Shown here: positions 33,203 to 41,788 of the stretch, in pieces | Position numbering within the stretch: the first letter of the stretch is position 1 | How the letters are laid out: each line of letters starts with the position of its first letter | Origin: Pseudarthrobacter raffinosi | GTDB taxonomy: Bacteria > Actinomycetota > Actinomycetes > Actinomycetales > Micrococcaceae | Reading direction: 5' to 3' | DNA: 64,000 nt | Assembly: GCF_023913735.1 (NCBI RefSeq) | Contig: NZ_JAMXBH010000004.1 | Location: 1 to 64,000, forward strand | Program-made: the position numbers and the translations under genes | Notes under the pieces: model-generated | What the model was told of the DNA's origin: nothing | Database searches by the model: none | Seen by the model: only the letters and a program-made list of their open reading frames with translations

Positions 33203-34288
33203 TCAGACCTGGCCGGCGGGGACCGTGCCGGTTGACTCGCGCACCACGAGCCGGCACGGGACCAGCGTCTGGGCTGGCACGTCGTGTCCGGCCGGGGCGC
33301 CGCCGTCATTGTCGTTGTCCTCCGGTTCCTCCGACAGTTCCCGGAGGAGCCCGGTCATGGCAGCGGCCCCCATCTCCCGCAGCGGGAGGGCCATGGTGGT
33401 GAGCGCCGGGACCATGGTGGAGGCGATGCGGAATTCGTCGTCGTACCCCATGATCGAGAGGTCCTGCGGGATGGCCAGGCCCAGCCGGTTGGCCGCGAGC
33501 ACCACGCCGATGGCCAGGCGGTCGTTCGCGCACACGATCGCGGTGGGCCGGTCCGGCGCAGCCACGCCGTCCAGGAGCTTCATGGCGCCATGGAACCCGG
33601 CATCGATGTCCCAGCCAGCTTCGAGGATCCGGGCCGGCCGCACCGGCAACCCGGCGGCCTCAAAGGCATCCCGATGGCCCTGGATCCGGCGCGGCGCGGC
33701 GGGTGTGAGGCCGTCACCGGCGAGGAACGCGATGTCCCGGTGGCCAAGCTCCAGCAGATGCGTTGCCGCCTCCCGGCCGCCGCGGACCTCATCCGGAATG
33801 ACGGCCGGAACGCCTGCCTCGGGACGGTCATCGAAGCAGTTGGCCAGCACCGACGGCACGCGCAGCATGTTGAGCGGGACGTGCAGGGGGCGCAGGCCCA
33901 CGGTGACGTACATCAGCCCGTCCACCTGGCGGTCCAGCAGCGTTGCCACCGCACTTTCGTCACGGGTCTCGTCCAGCTCCGTATCCATCACCACGGTGAC
34001 AAAACCCTGGGACCTGGCCACGGCGTCCGCGCCGGCGATGATATTGCCGTCGAACGGGCTGGTGACCACCTGGTCCGAGACGATCCCGATGATCCGCGAC
34101 CGGCGGTTCCGAAGGCTCACGGCAATGGCGTTGGGCGTGTAGTTCAGCGTGGCCGCCGCTTCCCGGATCCGGACCTGGCTCTCCTTGGCCACATTCCCGT
34201 CGCCGCGCCCGTTCAGGACCAGCGACACCGCGCTGCGGGAAACTCCGGCGAGCTTGGCGACGTCGAGCGCTGTGGCTTTGCGGTTCAT
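33203..34288 (-). CDS. LacI-family regulator of the fructan operon
   Basis: The 361-residue protein has the HTH ATALDVAKLAGVSRSAVSLVLNGRG and hinge NYTPNAIAVSLR, followed by a periplasmic-binding-like sugar domain ending VVRESTGTV. GGAGG precedes the ATG. The operator CCTAACGCGTGTGAGG at 34328-34343 lies directly upstream and matches the two sites before the fructan operon, indicating autoregulation and control of 28319-33136. It lies convergent to that operon. Confidence 0.9.
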   Translation of the reverse strand: MNRKATALDVAKLAGVSRSAVSLVLNGRGDGNVAKESQVRIREAAATLNYTPNAIAVSLRNRRSRIIGIVSDQVVTSPFDGNIIAGADAVARSQGFVTVVMDTELDETRDESAVATLLDRQVDGLMYVTVGLRPLHVPLNMLRVPSVLANCFDDRPEAGVPAVIPDEVRGGREAATHLLELGHRDIAFLAGDGLTPAAPRRIQGHRDAFEAAGLPVRPARILEAGWDIDAGFHGAMKLLDGVAAPDRPTAIVCANDRLAIGVVLAANRLGLAIPQDLSIMGYDDEFRIASTMVPALTTMALPLREMGAAAMTGLLRELSEEPEDNDNDGGAPAGHDVPAQTLVPCRLVVRESTGTVPAGQV

Positions 34289-34327
34289 ACTGGGTTTCCT
34301 CCCGCGTACGGTATTTCCTGCAGTCTA

Positions 34328-34343
34328 CCTAACGCGTGTGAGG
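34328..34343. promoter_or_regulatory. LacI operator at the regulator's own promoter
   Basis: CCTAACGCGTGTGAGG lies 39 bp upstream of the LacI start codon. Its reverse complement differs by one base from the site at 28291-28306. Confidence 0.8.
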
Positions 34344-34370
34344 TGTGCCCGGACGCGGGGGGCGCTTTCC

Positions 34371-34436
34371 CCCAACTGAGTAGCGCTATCTGTCGTTTTG
34401 AGGGGTCAAAACGACAGATAGCGCTACCTACTTGGG
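34371..34436. repeat. Hairpin element, copy 3
   Basis: Arms 34380-34401 and 34406-34427 pair perfectly over 22 bp around a GGGG loop; outer bases extend to CCCAA/TTGGG. Inner arms read ATCTGTCG/CGACAGAT. The adjacent MFS gene ends inside the right arm (stop at 34428-34430). Confidence 0.92.
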
Positions 34437-35666
34437 CCGGGGCGGGTTCGGGAGGTGCGCTTCAGGCAGGCGCGGCAGGCTGGCCGCCGCGACCAGCAAT
34501 GCCAGGGCCCCGAGGCCAAATGGCAGGGCGGTGAGGGTGGCGATGCCGCCCACCAGCAGCGGCCCGCCAGCGTCACCGAGTTCCCGGCCAAGTTCTGCCG
34601 AACCCATGGTCCGGCCCATCCGCTCCGGCGGCGTGGTGTCGGCCAGATGCGCGAAGCCGAGCGGCGTGGCCAGGCCGACGCCCGCGCCAATGGCTGCCGC
34701 GGCAATGAACAGCGTGACCGGACCCGGGGTGAGGGCGATGAGTGCGACGCCCGCGGCGGTAAGGAGGAGTCCCGCCGTCGTCCCTTTGTTATCGCTGATG
34801 CGGTGCGCGTCCCGCAGCCTGCCGATCCAGGGCTGGGTGAGCACCGACGTGATGGCCAGGACACTGACCGCGGCCGTGCCGGCAACCGGGCCAAGGCCGT
34901 GTCGCGTGGCGAGAGCGGGAATGAATCCGATCGCCGCGCCGAGCGCCCCGGTCGAGGCCGCCAGCACCAGCGTGGGCACCAGGAAGCGCCGCTCGGTGAC
35001 CTGGCGGGCGAGATCGAGCACGGTGTAACGCTGCCGGGGGAGCGGCGCCAGGTGCGGAACAGACACCAGCACCCACACGGCGGTGGCCGCCGCCAGCACC
35101 GAGAGCGCGCCGAACAGCAGGGCAAACCCGCCCGCCAGGATCAGTCCCGCCCCCAGCAGCGGACCGATGACGTACCCCAGGCTTTTCCACGAACCATACC
35201 GGCCGAAGTAGGTCCCGGCCTTCGTCCCCGCCGCCAGCCGCGCAACCATCGCGGACGACGCCGGCGAGAACGCCGAAGCCGCCGCGCCCTGCCCCAGCCG
35301 CGCGAGTCCAAGCATCAGCGGATCCGCCGCCCAGAGGCCGATCAGCGACAGCACCTCGAAGGCCAGGAGGCCGCCGACGATGACAGGCTTGGTTCCGATC
35401 CGGTCGCTCAGGGCGCCGAAGACCGGCTTGAGGAAGACCTCGGAAACGTCATAGAGGGCCAGCAGGATGCCCAGGTTGAGCAGCGTCAGGCCGATGTTCT
35501 CGCTCTGCGCGCCCATGCCAGCGGCGATGCTGTGGGCGCCGAACGCGGTGACGAAGCCGGCCGCGTACAGGGGAACGGTGGACGCCCGGGCGTTGACCAC
35601 CTGTGCCGCGGCGCTAACGCGCGCACTTCGAGACAGGGCGCCTGCTTTAGGGAAATCACACCGCAA
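34428..35666 (-). CDS. MFS transporter
   Basis: The 412-residue protein has about 12 membrane helices, the loop motif ALSDRIGTKPVIVGG after helix 2 and RLRDAHRISDNKGTTAG in the second half. It resembles multidrug or sugar-efflux MFS proteins; substrate unknown. The last codon (AAG) and stop TAG come from the hairpin element at 34371-34436. The start at 35666 is the most upstream ATG; a shorter start is possible because the first 20 residues are not membrane-like. Confidence 0.85.
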   Translation of the reverse strand: MRCDFPKAGALSRSARVSAAAQVVNARASTVPLYAAGFVTAFGAHSIAAGMGAQSENIGLTLLNLGILLALYDVSEVFLKPVFGALSDRIGTKPVIVGGLLAFEVLSLIGLWAADPLMLGLARLGQGAAASAFSPASSAMVARLAAGTKAGTYFGRYGSWKSLGYVIGPLLGAGLILAGGFALLFGALSVLAAATAVWVLVSVPHLAPLPRQRYTVLDLARQVTERRFLVPTLVLAASTGALGAAIGFIPALATRHGLGPVAGTAAVSVLAITSVLTQPWIGRLRDAHRISDNKGTTAGLLLTAAGVALIALTPGPVTLFIAAAAIGAGVGLATPLGFAHLADTTPPERMGRTMGSAELGRELGDAGGPLLVGGIATLTALPFGLGALALLVAAASLPRLPEAHLPNPPRPK

Positions 35667-35682
35667 AGCGTAACAACAGCCG

Positions 35683-35745
35683 AACTGAGTAGCGCCAAGT
35701 GTCGTAATGGACTCTGAAAACGACAGTTGGAGCTACTCAGTTGGG
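35683..35745. repeat. Hairpin element, copy 4 (degenerate)
   Basis: Left and right arms begin and end AACTGAGTAGC / GCTACTCAGTT as perfect complements, but the middle has several mismatches (AAGTGTCGTAAT against AAAACGACAGTT). It sits between the MFS start and the SRPBCC gene end and looks like an old, decaying copy. Confidence 0.85.
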
Positions 35746-35756
35746 CCGGAGGAAGC

Positions 35757-36263
35757 TCAGGTGAGGGACGCCGCCAGCTCCTCGATGATCTCGAACTGCT
35801 CGCGCACGCCGCTTTCCATGCCGGACTGCGCAATCATGTCCCGGACTTCCTCGCTCCCCGCATCGGTGCGGATCCGCACGGTGGTGGCGCCGCCGTCGGC
35901 CCCGTCAAGGGTGACCGTATTAAGCACGGCGCCTTCCTCGCTGTCCGGCGCGGTGCCCGGCATCTCCATGACCTCCGTGTGGACGATCCGCTCGTTGGGC
36001 ACAATCTCGCGGTATATGCCGTGGAAGGCCACCTCGAATTCGCCGTGCGCCACCATGACGTATCGCCACGCGCCGCCGACCCGGAAGTCCATGGCCGCCA
36101 CAGTCATCTCGCCACGCCGTCCGGGCCACCATTTCTTGACGAGTTCCGGCGTGGTCCAGGCCCGGTAGACGAGGTGCGGGGGTACGTTGAGGGTCCGCGT
36201 GATCAGGATTTCCGTGTCGCTGGGGAACGTCACATCCATGGTGCTGCCGCTTGCCTGTGCCAT
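35757..36263 (-). CDS. SRPBCC/AHSA1-domain protein
   Basis: The 168-residue protein has the AHSA1 pattern: ILITRTLNVPPHLVYRAWTTPELVKKWW, then GEMTVAAMDFRVGGAWRYVMV and a C-terminal helix GMESGVREQFEIIEELAASL. It is a START-like hydrophobic-pocket protein of unknown ligand. AAGGAG lies 6 nt before the ATG at 36263. It follows an ArsR-type regulator by 13 bp in one operon, a very common pairing. Confidence 0.88.
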   Translation of the reverse strand: MAQASGSTMDVTFPSDTEILITRTLNVPPHLVYRAWTTPELVKKWWPGRRGEMTVAAMDFRVGGAWRYVMVAHGEFEVAFHGIYREIVPNERIVHTEVMEMPGTAPDSEEGAVLNTVTLDGADGGATTVRIRTDAGSEEVRDMIAQSGMESGVREQFEIIEELAASLT

Positions 36264-36276
36264 TGTCCTGCTCCTT

Positions 36277-36609
36277 TCAGTGCTCTTCCTTGAGATCCTC
36301 CAGCACGTCCTCGAGAAGATCGAAGCGCTCCTCCCAGAGGTGCTGGTAGCTGGCCACCCAGTCGTAGATGGGCTTGAGGGCTTGCGGATTGAGCCGGTAG
36401 AGCCGCTGCCGGCCTTCGTCACGCACGACGACGGCGCCCACCTCGCGCAGCACCCGCAAGTGCCGTGACACGTGCGGCTGCGCCAGGCCCAAAAGGGTCA
36501 CCAGCTCGTTGACCGGGCGCTCGCCTTGAGTGAGGGCGTCCAGGATTTCCCGACGGCGGGGCTCAGCCACCGCGTTGAACGTATCTGCCGTTGTTGCTGC
36601 CCGTGCCAT
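36277..36609 (-). CDS. ArsR-family transcriptional regulator
   Basis: The 110-residue winged-helix protein contains EPRRREILDALTQGERPVNELVTLLGLAQPHVSRHLRVLREVGAVVVRDEGRQRLYRL, the standard ArsR DNA-binding region. It lacks the metal-binding cysteines of ArsR/SmtB, so it probably senses something else or acts constitutively, as in the SRPBCC-linked group. A -10 box TACAAT ends 6 nt before the ATG and no Shine-Dalgarno is visible: probably leaderless. It represses itself and the SRPBCC gene. Confidence 0.88.
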   Translation of the reverse strand: MARAATTADTFNAVAEPRRREILDALTQGERPVNELVTLLGLAQPHVSRHLRVLREVGAVVVRDEGRQRLYRLNPQALKPIYDWVASYQHLWEERFDLLEDVLEDLKEEH

Positions 36610-36615
36610 ACGGCG

Positions 36616-36636
36616 ATTGTATACCCATATGGATAT
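36616..36636 (-). promoter_or_regulatory. arsR -10 box and dyad operator
   Basis: On the minus strand TACAAT (36621-36616) is the -10 box. It abuts ATACCCATATGGATAT (36621-36636), a dyad around CATATG with one mismatched pair. An ArsR dimer bound here would cover the promoter. Confidence 0.55.
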
Positions 36637-36784
36637 GCATTGGAAGGGTCGTCCGCCCGAGTGTCGTTAAATCGAAAAAACGAGTACACACTACGCATGC
36701 TTTCTTTCTCGCTGCCGCATAGCGTCAGGTGAGGGTCCTGGGGGACGGTTTAGCACTTCGACTCTGGGGGGCAGGGGGCAGGCC

Positions 36785-37528
36785 ATGAGCCGAGAGCTAC
36801 GCGCACACCAGCAGCTTCGGGCCGGTGAGGGAAGTCTGTTGGATTTCCGCGCAGACAGGGAGGAAGATTCCCTCCGCCTACTCGCACTGGCTGCAGTTTC
36901 AGCTCTCGCCGAGGGTACCGGACATGCTCTGGACGGCGCCGTGACTCTGGCCCGGCGCGGCCAGACACCGCTCACATTCGGTAACAGTGAGCGTGCCATC
37001 GGCCTGGCCAGGTGGGATCAGGGCAATGGTGACGGTCCGGTGTCGCAGGCGTTGTCTGGGCGGGTGGCCATCATCGTCAACGACTTTTGCCGGGATCCTC
37101 GATGGCCCGGGTTCTGGCGTCCGCTCCGGGATGCCAGCTACCGGTCGCTGGTGTCTGTGCCACTTCCGCTGGAACCAGGATGCTCCGCGGCGTTGACGCT
37201 TCTGACAGACAAAACCAACGCCTTCACTCCTGCTGTAGTTGCCGACGTCGTGGCCTTCAGCAAAGTTGCAGCCAGCAGCTACCTCATGGCATCACAAATC
37301 AGGGAAGCCCTGGCCGCCGCCTGTCATCTGCGCACGGCAATGCAGGGCCGGACGTCAATCGATGTCGCGTGCGGGGTGATCATGGGGCAGAACCGGTGCT
37401 CTTATGAGGAAGCCTTCAAAATTCTCGCCAACGCCTCAAGCCACCGGAATGTCAAGGTTCGGGTGCTCGCGGAATCCCTCCTTGAGGATCTGCCCGGGGG
37501 AACCCCAGCCACGCATTTCAAGGAATGA
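36785..37528 (+). CDS. GAF and ANTAR domain regulator
   Basis: The 247-residue protein has an N-terminal GAF domain (about residues 25-170, with LARWDQGNGDGPVSQALSGRVAIIVNDF and RSLVSVPLPLEPGCSAALTLLT) and a C-terminal ANTAR domain (about 180-235, ALAAACHLRTAMQGRTSIDVACGVIMGQNRCSYEEAFKIL). ANTAR domains bind paired RNA hairpins and prevent termination. The GAF domain probably senses a small ligand. A small Hpt-like protein follows 31 bp downstream on the same strand. Confidence 0.9.
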   Translation: MSRELRAHQQLRAGEGSLLDFRADREEDSLRLLALAAVSALAEGTGHALDGAVTLARRGQTPLTFGNSERAIGLARWDQGNGDGPVSQALSGRVAIIVNDFCRDPRWPGFWRPLRDASYRSLVSVPLPLEPGCSAALTLLTDKTNAFTPAVVADVVAFSKVAASSYLMASQIREALAAACHLRTAMQGRTSIDVACGVIMGQNRCSYEEAFKILANASSHRNVKVRVLAESLLEDLPGGTPATHFKE

Positions 37529-37559
37529 AGCGGTGACCACGTCTAACGGAAGGACACTC

Positions 37560-37961
37560 ATGGTGCAGGACGACGCCGACGCCGTGCCCCTCCTGGATCC
37601 GGCTGTCCTGGACAGGCTGCGGACAGAGCTCGAGGACGATGACGGCGTGTGGAAAGTCTTCGTGCAGAACTTCATCGAACACCTGCCCCACAGGACTGAA
37701 AAGCTGCGTCTGACCCTGACCACCGGCGACCTGGCCGGTGCGATGGACGCGGTCCTCAGCCTCAAGACCTCCAGCCAGATGGTGGGCGCGGAGCGCCTGG
37801 CCGGACTTGCTATGGAGCTGGAACGGGCCCTGCGCCACGAGGGCATCGACAATGAGCCCGCCCGGGTCCTGCCCCGGCTGGCAGCGGACCGCCTGCGCCA
37901 GATCATTCGCTGCGCCCGGCAGACCACGAACATCCTGCAGAAATACCTGCACTCCGGGTGA
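37560..37961 (+). CDS. Hpt-like protein lacking the phosphorylated histidine
   Basis: The 133-residue protein is all-helical. A four-helix-bundle core contains WKVFVQNFIEHLPHRTEKLRLTL and the Hpt signature region AVLSLKTSSQMVGAERLAGLAMELE. The usual AHxLKSSS phosphorylation site has Leu66 where histidine stands, so it cannot accept a phosphate there. It may act as an adaptor in a phosphorelay or with the GAF-ANTAR protein. GGAAGGA lies before ATG 37560; GTG 37533 is an alternative start. Confidence 0.65.
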   Translation: MVQDDADAVPLLDPAVLDRLRTELEDDDGVWKVFVQNFIEHLPHRTEKLRLTLTTGDLAGAMDAVLSLKTSSQMVGAERLAGLAMELERALRHEGIDNEPARVLPRLAADRLRQIIRCARQTTNILQKYLHSG

Positions 37962-37998
37962 GGCTGTAAAACATGGCCCGGGGTTCGGGAGCGAGAGG

Positions 37999-38415
37999 TC
38001 AGGGTTTCGGCAGGGCCCGTACTGTGTTGTTCCGTTTCTCGTGCGTGAGTTCGGCCAGGCCCAGGGCTTCCAGGAGCGGCGGGAGATACATGCCAAACCG
38101 GCCGCGATAACCCTTCCGCAATCCGTACCAGCCGCCCACGGGGTTGGCGGGGTCGCGGCCCCAGGCCTCGACGCTGTCCTCCGGCGCGGGCTTGCTTTCA
38201 TCGGCAGCCCCCAGCGGAACCCAGTCAGCTTGCTCCAGCAGCCACGAGTGGAGATCGTCTATGGCCTGAAGATGGTACTTCAACGTGGTCGAGCCGACCT
38301 GGCAGACCAACGCCGGAGGGTCCGCGTCCGGGTCCCGGTACATGGTGTACTCAGATGATCCCGGAGCCGTCACCAGCTCCCAAGGATCAGCCTTCGTTCC
38401 TTCAGCCACGACCAT
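37999..38415 (-). CDS. Hypothetical protein
   Basis: The 138-residue protein is soluble. It contains WELVTAPGSSEYTMYRDPDADPPALVCQVGSTTLKYHLQAIDDLHSWLLEQADW and, near the C-terminus, GGWYGLRKGYRGRFGMYLPPLLEALGLAEL. Arthrobacter relatives carry similar proteins of unknown function. AGGAAGG lies 4-5 nt before ATG 38415. No family function can be given. It stands alone, convergent with the Hpt-like gene. Confidence 0.7.
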   Translation of the reverse strand: MVVAEGTKADPWELVTAPGSSEYTMYRDPDADPPALVCQVGSTTLKYHLQAIDDLHSWLLEQADWVPLGAADESKPAPEDSVEAWGRDPANPVGGWYGLRKGYRGRFGMYLPPLLEALGLAELTHEKRNNTVRALPKP

Positions 38416-38523
38416 TCCCACCTTCCTGGATGCCACCCGGAGCTCCAGCCTATGGGCGGCCACACCAGGCGTAAACAGCGGGCCAACGCTGCCAGGGGCC
38501 AACGCGGGCCTTAGCCCTGCTTG

Positions 38524-38529
38524 TACAGT
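38524..38529 (+). promoter_or_regulatory. menC -10 element
   Basis: TACAGT ends 6 nt before the menC ATG with no Shine-Dalgarno between, so menC is probably translated from a leaderless transcript. Confidence 0.5.
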
Positions 38530-38535
38530 GAACCC

Positions 38536-39543
38536 ATGCCCGCCGCCTTGCCTTCCCTGGACGAACTGCTCGCCACCGCGCATGTGGTGAGCCTGCCCAT
38601 GCGGGTGAAGTTCCGCGGCATCATGGAACGCGAAATGCTGCTGCTGCGCGGGCCGCACGGCTGGGGCGAGTTTTGCCCGTTCCCCGAATACGCCGACGCC
38701 GAGGCCTCCCGCTGGCTCGCCGCCACCATCGAAGCCGGCTGGCACGGTTTCCCTTCGCCCGTCCGTTCGGTGATCCCCGTCAACGCCACCGTTCCCGCCG
38801 TTTCCGCGGACCGTGTGCCGGAGGTCCTGGCCCGGTTCGGCCGGGTGGACGCCGTCAAGGTCAAGGTGGCCGAGCACGGGCAGACGCTCGACGACGACGC
38901 CGCCCGTGTCGCCGCCGTCCGCGCAGCCCTGCCCGACGCCGCCATCCGCGTCGACGCCAACGGCGGCTGGGACGTGCCCTTTGCAGTGTCGGCACTCACC
39001 CGGCTCGCCGCCGTCGGACTTGAATATGCCGAGCAGCCGGTGCCCACAATTGAGGGGCTCGCCGAGGTACGGCGGCAGCTGCGCGCCGCCGGGACGCCGG
39101 TGCTGATCGCCGCCGACGAAAGCGTGCGCAAGGAATCCGATCCCCTTAAGGTGGCGCGGGCCGGCGCGGCGGATCTGCTGGTTGTCAAGGTCGCGCCGCT
39201 CGGGGGAGTGCGGCGCGCGCTGGACATCGTGGCGCAGGCCGGGCTCCCCGCCGTCGTCAGTTCCGCGCTGGACACGTCCGTGGGCATCCGCGCCGGGCTG
39301 GCTCTGGCCGCTGCCCTGCCCGAGCTGCCGTATGCGTGCGGGCTGGGGACGGTGTCGCTGTTCACCTCGGACATCACGCGGGATCCGTTAGTGGCCGACG
39401 ACGGCGCCATCCGCCTCCGCGATGTCGCCGCCGACGCCGGGCTGCTGGAGCAGTTTGCGGCTTCCGCGGAACGCCGCGACTGGTGGCTGGCCCGGCTCGC
39501 CAGGGTCCACGCCCTCCTCGCCCTCGGACGCTCTCTCACTTAA
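38536..39543 (+). CDS. menC: o-Succinylbenzoate synthase
   Basis: The 335-residue enolase-superfamily enzyme shows the catalytic pair KVK (Lys108, Lys110), metal ligands in RVDANGGW (Asp140), EYAEQP (Glu166) and AADES (Asp194), and the second base VVKVAPLGG (Lys218). It dehydrates SHCHC to o-succinylbenzoate in menaquinone synthesis. The last residues GRSLT and the TAA are encoded by the first unit of the ACGCTCTCTCAC repeat array. MenD and menF lie further right, so the pathway genes are scattered. Confidence 0.93.
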   Translation: MPAALPSLDELLATAHVVSLPMRVKFRGIMEREMLLLRGPHGWGEFCPFPEYADAEASRWLAATIEAGWHGFPSPVRSVIPVNATVPAVSADRVPEVLARFGRVDAVKVKVAEHGQTLDDDAARVAAVRAALPDAAIRVDANGGWDVPFAVSALTRLAAVGLEYAEQPVPTIEGLAEVRRQLRAAGTPVLIAADESVRKESDPLKVARAGAADLLVVKVAPLGGVRRALDIVAQAGLPAVVSSALDTSVGIRAGLALAAALPELPYACGLGTVSLFTSDITRDPLVADDGAIRLRDVAADAGLLEQFAASAERRDWWLARLARVHALLALGRSLT

Positions 39544-39603
39544 CGCGGGATTCTTACGGACGCTCTCTCACTTAACGCGGGTTTTTGGGCAACGCTCTCT
39601 CAC
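39526..39603. repeat. ACGCTCTCTCAC repeat array upstream of phoX
   Basis: Two 24-bp identical units begin at 39526 and 39558 (GGACGCTCTCTCACTTAACG...), 32 bp apart. A third, shorter unit AACGCTCTCTCAC lies at 39591-39603. The first unit overlaps the menC stop codon. The same core appears five times after phoX. Confidence 0.9.
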
Positions 39604-39612
39604 ATCCCTGCA

Positions 39613-39645
39613 GGTCACCGCCGGTTAACCTGAACTTCACCTTGC
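39613..39645 (+). promoter_or_regulatory. PHO box (three 11-bp direct repeats)
   Basis: GGTCACCGCCG, GTTAACCTGAA and CTTCACCTTGC follow one another without gaps. Each fits the 11-bp GTTCACC-type repeat bound by PhoP in Actinobacteria. The box ends 68 bp before the phoX start, so phosphate starvation should induce phoX through PhoP. Confidence 0.75.
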
Positions 39646-39712
39646 CGACGGCTTGGCGTCGACCTGCGCTGAAAGGGTGGCCGGGACCCGATCGTCATAT
39701 TGGAGGCACCCC

Positions 39713-41788
39713 TTGTCTGAATCGACAGCCCGTAAGTTCACCCTGCTGCCCATGCTCGGCCACACCAAAGGCAAGCGCAGTGCAGTCACCTGCGCCCTGA
39801 AATGCGACAACGCCTGCTCCGGCGACGTCTGCAACACCAGCTCCAACAGCTACTTCCGCGATATCGCGTCCGCCACCATGTCCCGCCGCGCCGCCCTGGG
39901 CTTCGGCGCCGCCGGTGCGCTCGCCGTCGTACTTGGCAGCGCCGTCACCTCCGCGGAACCGGCTGTTGCCGGCGGCCCCGGCCTGGCACCCGCCGCGAAG
40001 GAAGGCTTCACCAAGTCGAAGCTGAAGTTCACGCCCATCCCTTCAATTGACGCAGCGGTGGACGCTGTCACGGTTCCGGAAGGCTTCACCTGGCAGCCCG
40101 TGATCCGCTGGGGCGACCCCATTTTCAACGGCACCCCGGACTTCGACCTGAACAACCAGACGGCAGCCGCACAGGAAAAGCAGTTTGGCTACAACAACGA
40201 CTACACCGACATCCTGGAGATTCCGGGCTCAAAGGGCCGCCGCGCGGTGCTGTTCGCCAACCACGAATACACCAACGAGAACATCATGTTCCCGGCCACC
40301 ATGCCGGCAGAGCAGATGCGCGCTGTGGGACAGGCTGCACACGGCCTGTCCGTCGTCGAGCTCGAGCGCAAGAACAAGAACAAGCCGTGGACCTATGTCA
40401 AGGGCGCGCCGCTGAACCGCCGTTACCTGAACAACACCGTGTACGAGCTCACCGGCCCGGCAGCGGGCTCGGCACTGGTCACGACCGCTGAGGACTCCAA
40501 AGGCCGCTTCATCAAGGGCACGCTGGGCAACTGCGCCGGCGGCACCACCCCGTGGGGCACCATCCTCTCCGGCGAGGAGAACTTCCAGGGCTACTTCGTG
40601 GGGAACGGCACGTCCGCCGGGGACAAGCGCTACGGCATCACTTCCAAGCCGACGGCCCGCAAGTGGGAGCTCGACGACCCGCGCTTCGACACCCGCACAG
40701 CCGGCTACGAAAACGAGGCCAACCGCTTCGGTTACATCGTGGAAGTTGACCCGTTCGATCCCACCTCCATGCCGAAGAAGCACTCCTCACTGGGCCGCTT
40801 CAAGCACGAGGGCGCCAACGTGATCATCGCCGAATCCGGCCACGTGGTGGCTTACTCCGGCGACGACGAGCGCTTCGACTACCTGTACAAGTTCGTCTCC
40901 AAGGACAAGTACATCGAGGGCGACCGCAAGCACAACATGACGCTGCTCTCCGCCGGCAACCTCTACGTTGCCAAGTTCACCGGCAACTCGCCTGTCGCTG
41001 AAATCGACGGCAAGGGCACAGTCCCGGCCGACGGCTCGTTCGACGGTACCGGCGAATGGCTTCCGTTGGTGGTGGACGGCGCTTCGGCTGTGAAGGGCAT
41101 GTCCGTCGAGGAGGTCCTGGTGTACACCCGCCTGGCCGCCGACAAGGTTGGCCCCACCAAGATGGACCGGGCCGAGGACGTTGAGCCCAGCCTGCACACC
41201 GGCAAGGTCTACGTTGCCTGCACCAACAACTCGGACCGTGGCAAAGCCGGCAAGGAAGGCGCCACGGAGGTCAACCCGCGCAACCTGAACCGCGACGGCC
41301 ACATCGTGGAAATCACTGAAACCGGCGACCAGACCTCCACGAAGTTCCAGTGGAACCTGCTGATGGTCTGCGGCGATCCGGCCCAGGGTGACGTTACCTA
41401 CTTCTCCGGCTTCCCGGTGGACAAGGTTTCGCCCATCTCCTGCCCCGACAACCTCGCGTTCGACTCCGTAGGCAACCTGTGGATCTCCACCGACGGCGCC
41501 CCCTCCGGCATCGGCAAGGCCGACGGCCTGTTCAAGGTCACCCTCGAAGGCGCCGAGCGCGGCAAGGTGGAGCAGTTCCTGGCCGTGCCGCGGGACGGCG
41601 AGACCTGCGGACCCATCATCCACGACGAGGAGCGCACCGTGTTCGTCTCCGTGCAGCACCCGGGTGAGGACGGCTCGTTCGATGACCAGCACTCCTTCTT
41701 CCCGGACTACGTCGCGGAAGGCACGACGCCGGCCCGCGGCCAGGCGCGCGCGCCCCGTCCGTCAGTGGTCCAGGTGTTCCGAGGCTAG
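39713..41788 (+). CDS. phoX: PhoX-type alkaline phosphatase
   Basis: The 691-residue protein starts at TTG with GGAGG 8 nt upstream. The N-terminus has the cysteine group CALKCDNACSGDVC, followed by a Tat signal (MSRRAALGFGAAGALAVVLG). The catalytic part carries PhoX-like blocks: NHEYTNENIMFP, GTTPWGTILSGEENFQGYF, FKHEGANVIIAESGHVVAYSGDDERFDYLYKF, and VYVACTNNSDRG. PhoX enzymes use calcium and iron. Secreted or surface-bound; releases phosphate from organic esters. A PHO box lies upstream and repeat arrays flank the gene on both sides. Confidence 0.93.
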   Translation: MSESTARKFTLLPMLGHTKGKRSAVTCALKCDNACSGDVCNTSSNSYFRDIASATMSRRAALGFGAAGALAVVLGSAVTSAEPAVAGGPGLAPAAKEGFTKSKLKFTPIPSIDAAVDAVTVPEGFTWQPVIRWGDPIFNGTPDFDLNNQTAAAQEKQFGYNNDYTDILEIPGSKGRRAVLFANHEYTNENIMFPATMPAEQMRAVGQAAHGLSVVELERKNKNKPWTYVKGAPLNRRYLNNTVYELTGPAAGSALVTTAEDSKGRFIKGTLGNCAGGTTPWGTILSGEENFQGYFVGNGTSAGDKRYGITSKPTARKWELDDPRFDTRTAGYENEANRFGYIVEVDPFDPTSMPKKHSSLGRFKHEGANVIIAESGHVVAYSGDDERFDYLYKFVSKDKYIEGDRKHNMTLLSAGNLYVAKFTGNSPVAEIDGKGTVPADGSFDGTGEWLPLVVDGASAVKGMSVEEVLVYTRLAADKVGPTKMDRAEDVEPSLHTGKVYVACTNNSDRGKAGKEGATEVNPRNLNRDGHIVEITETGDQTSTKFQWNLLMVCGDPAQGDVTYFSGFPVDKVSPISCPDNLAFDSVGNLWISTDGAPSGIGKADGLFKVTLEGAERGKVEQFLAVPRDGETCGPIIHDEERTVFVSVQHPGEDGSFDDQHSFFPDYVAEGTTPARGQARAPRPSVVQVFRG

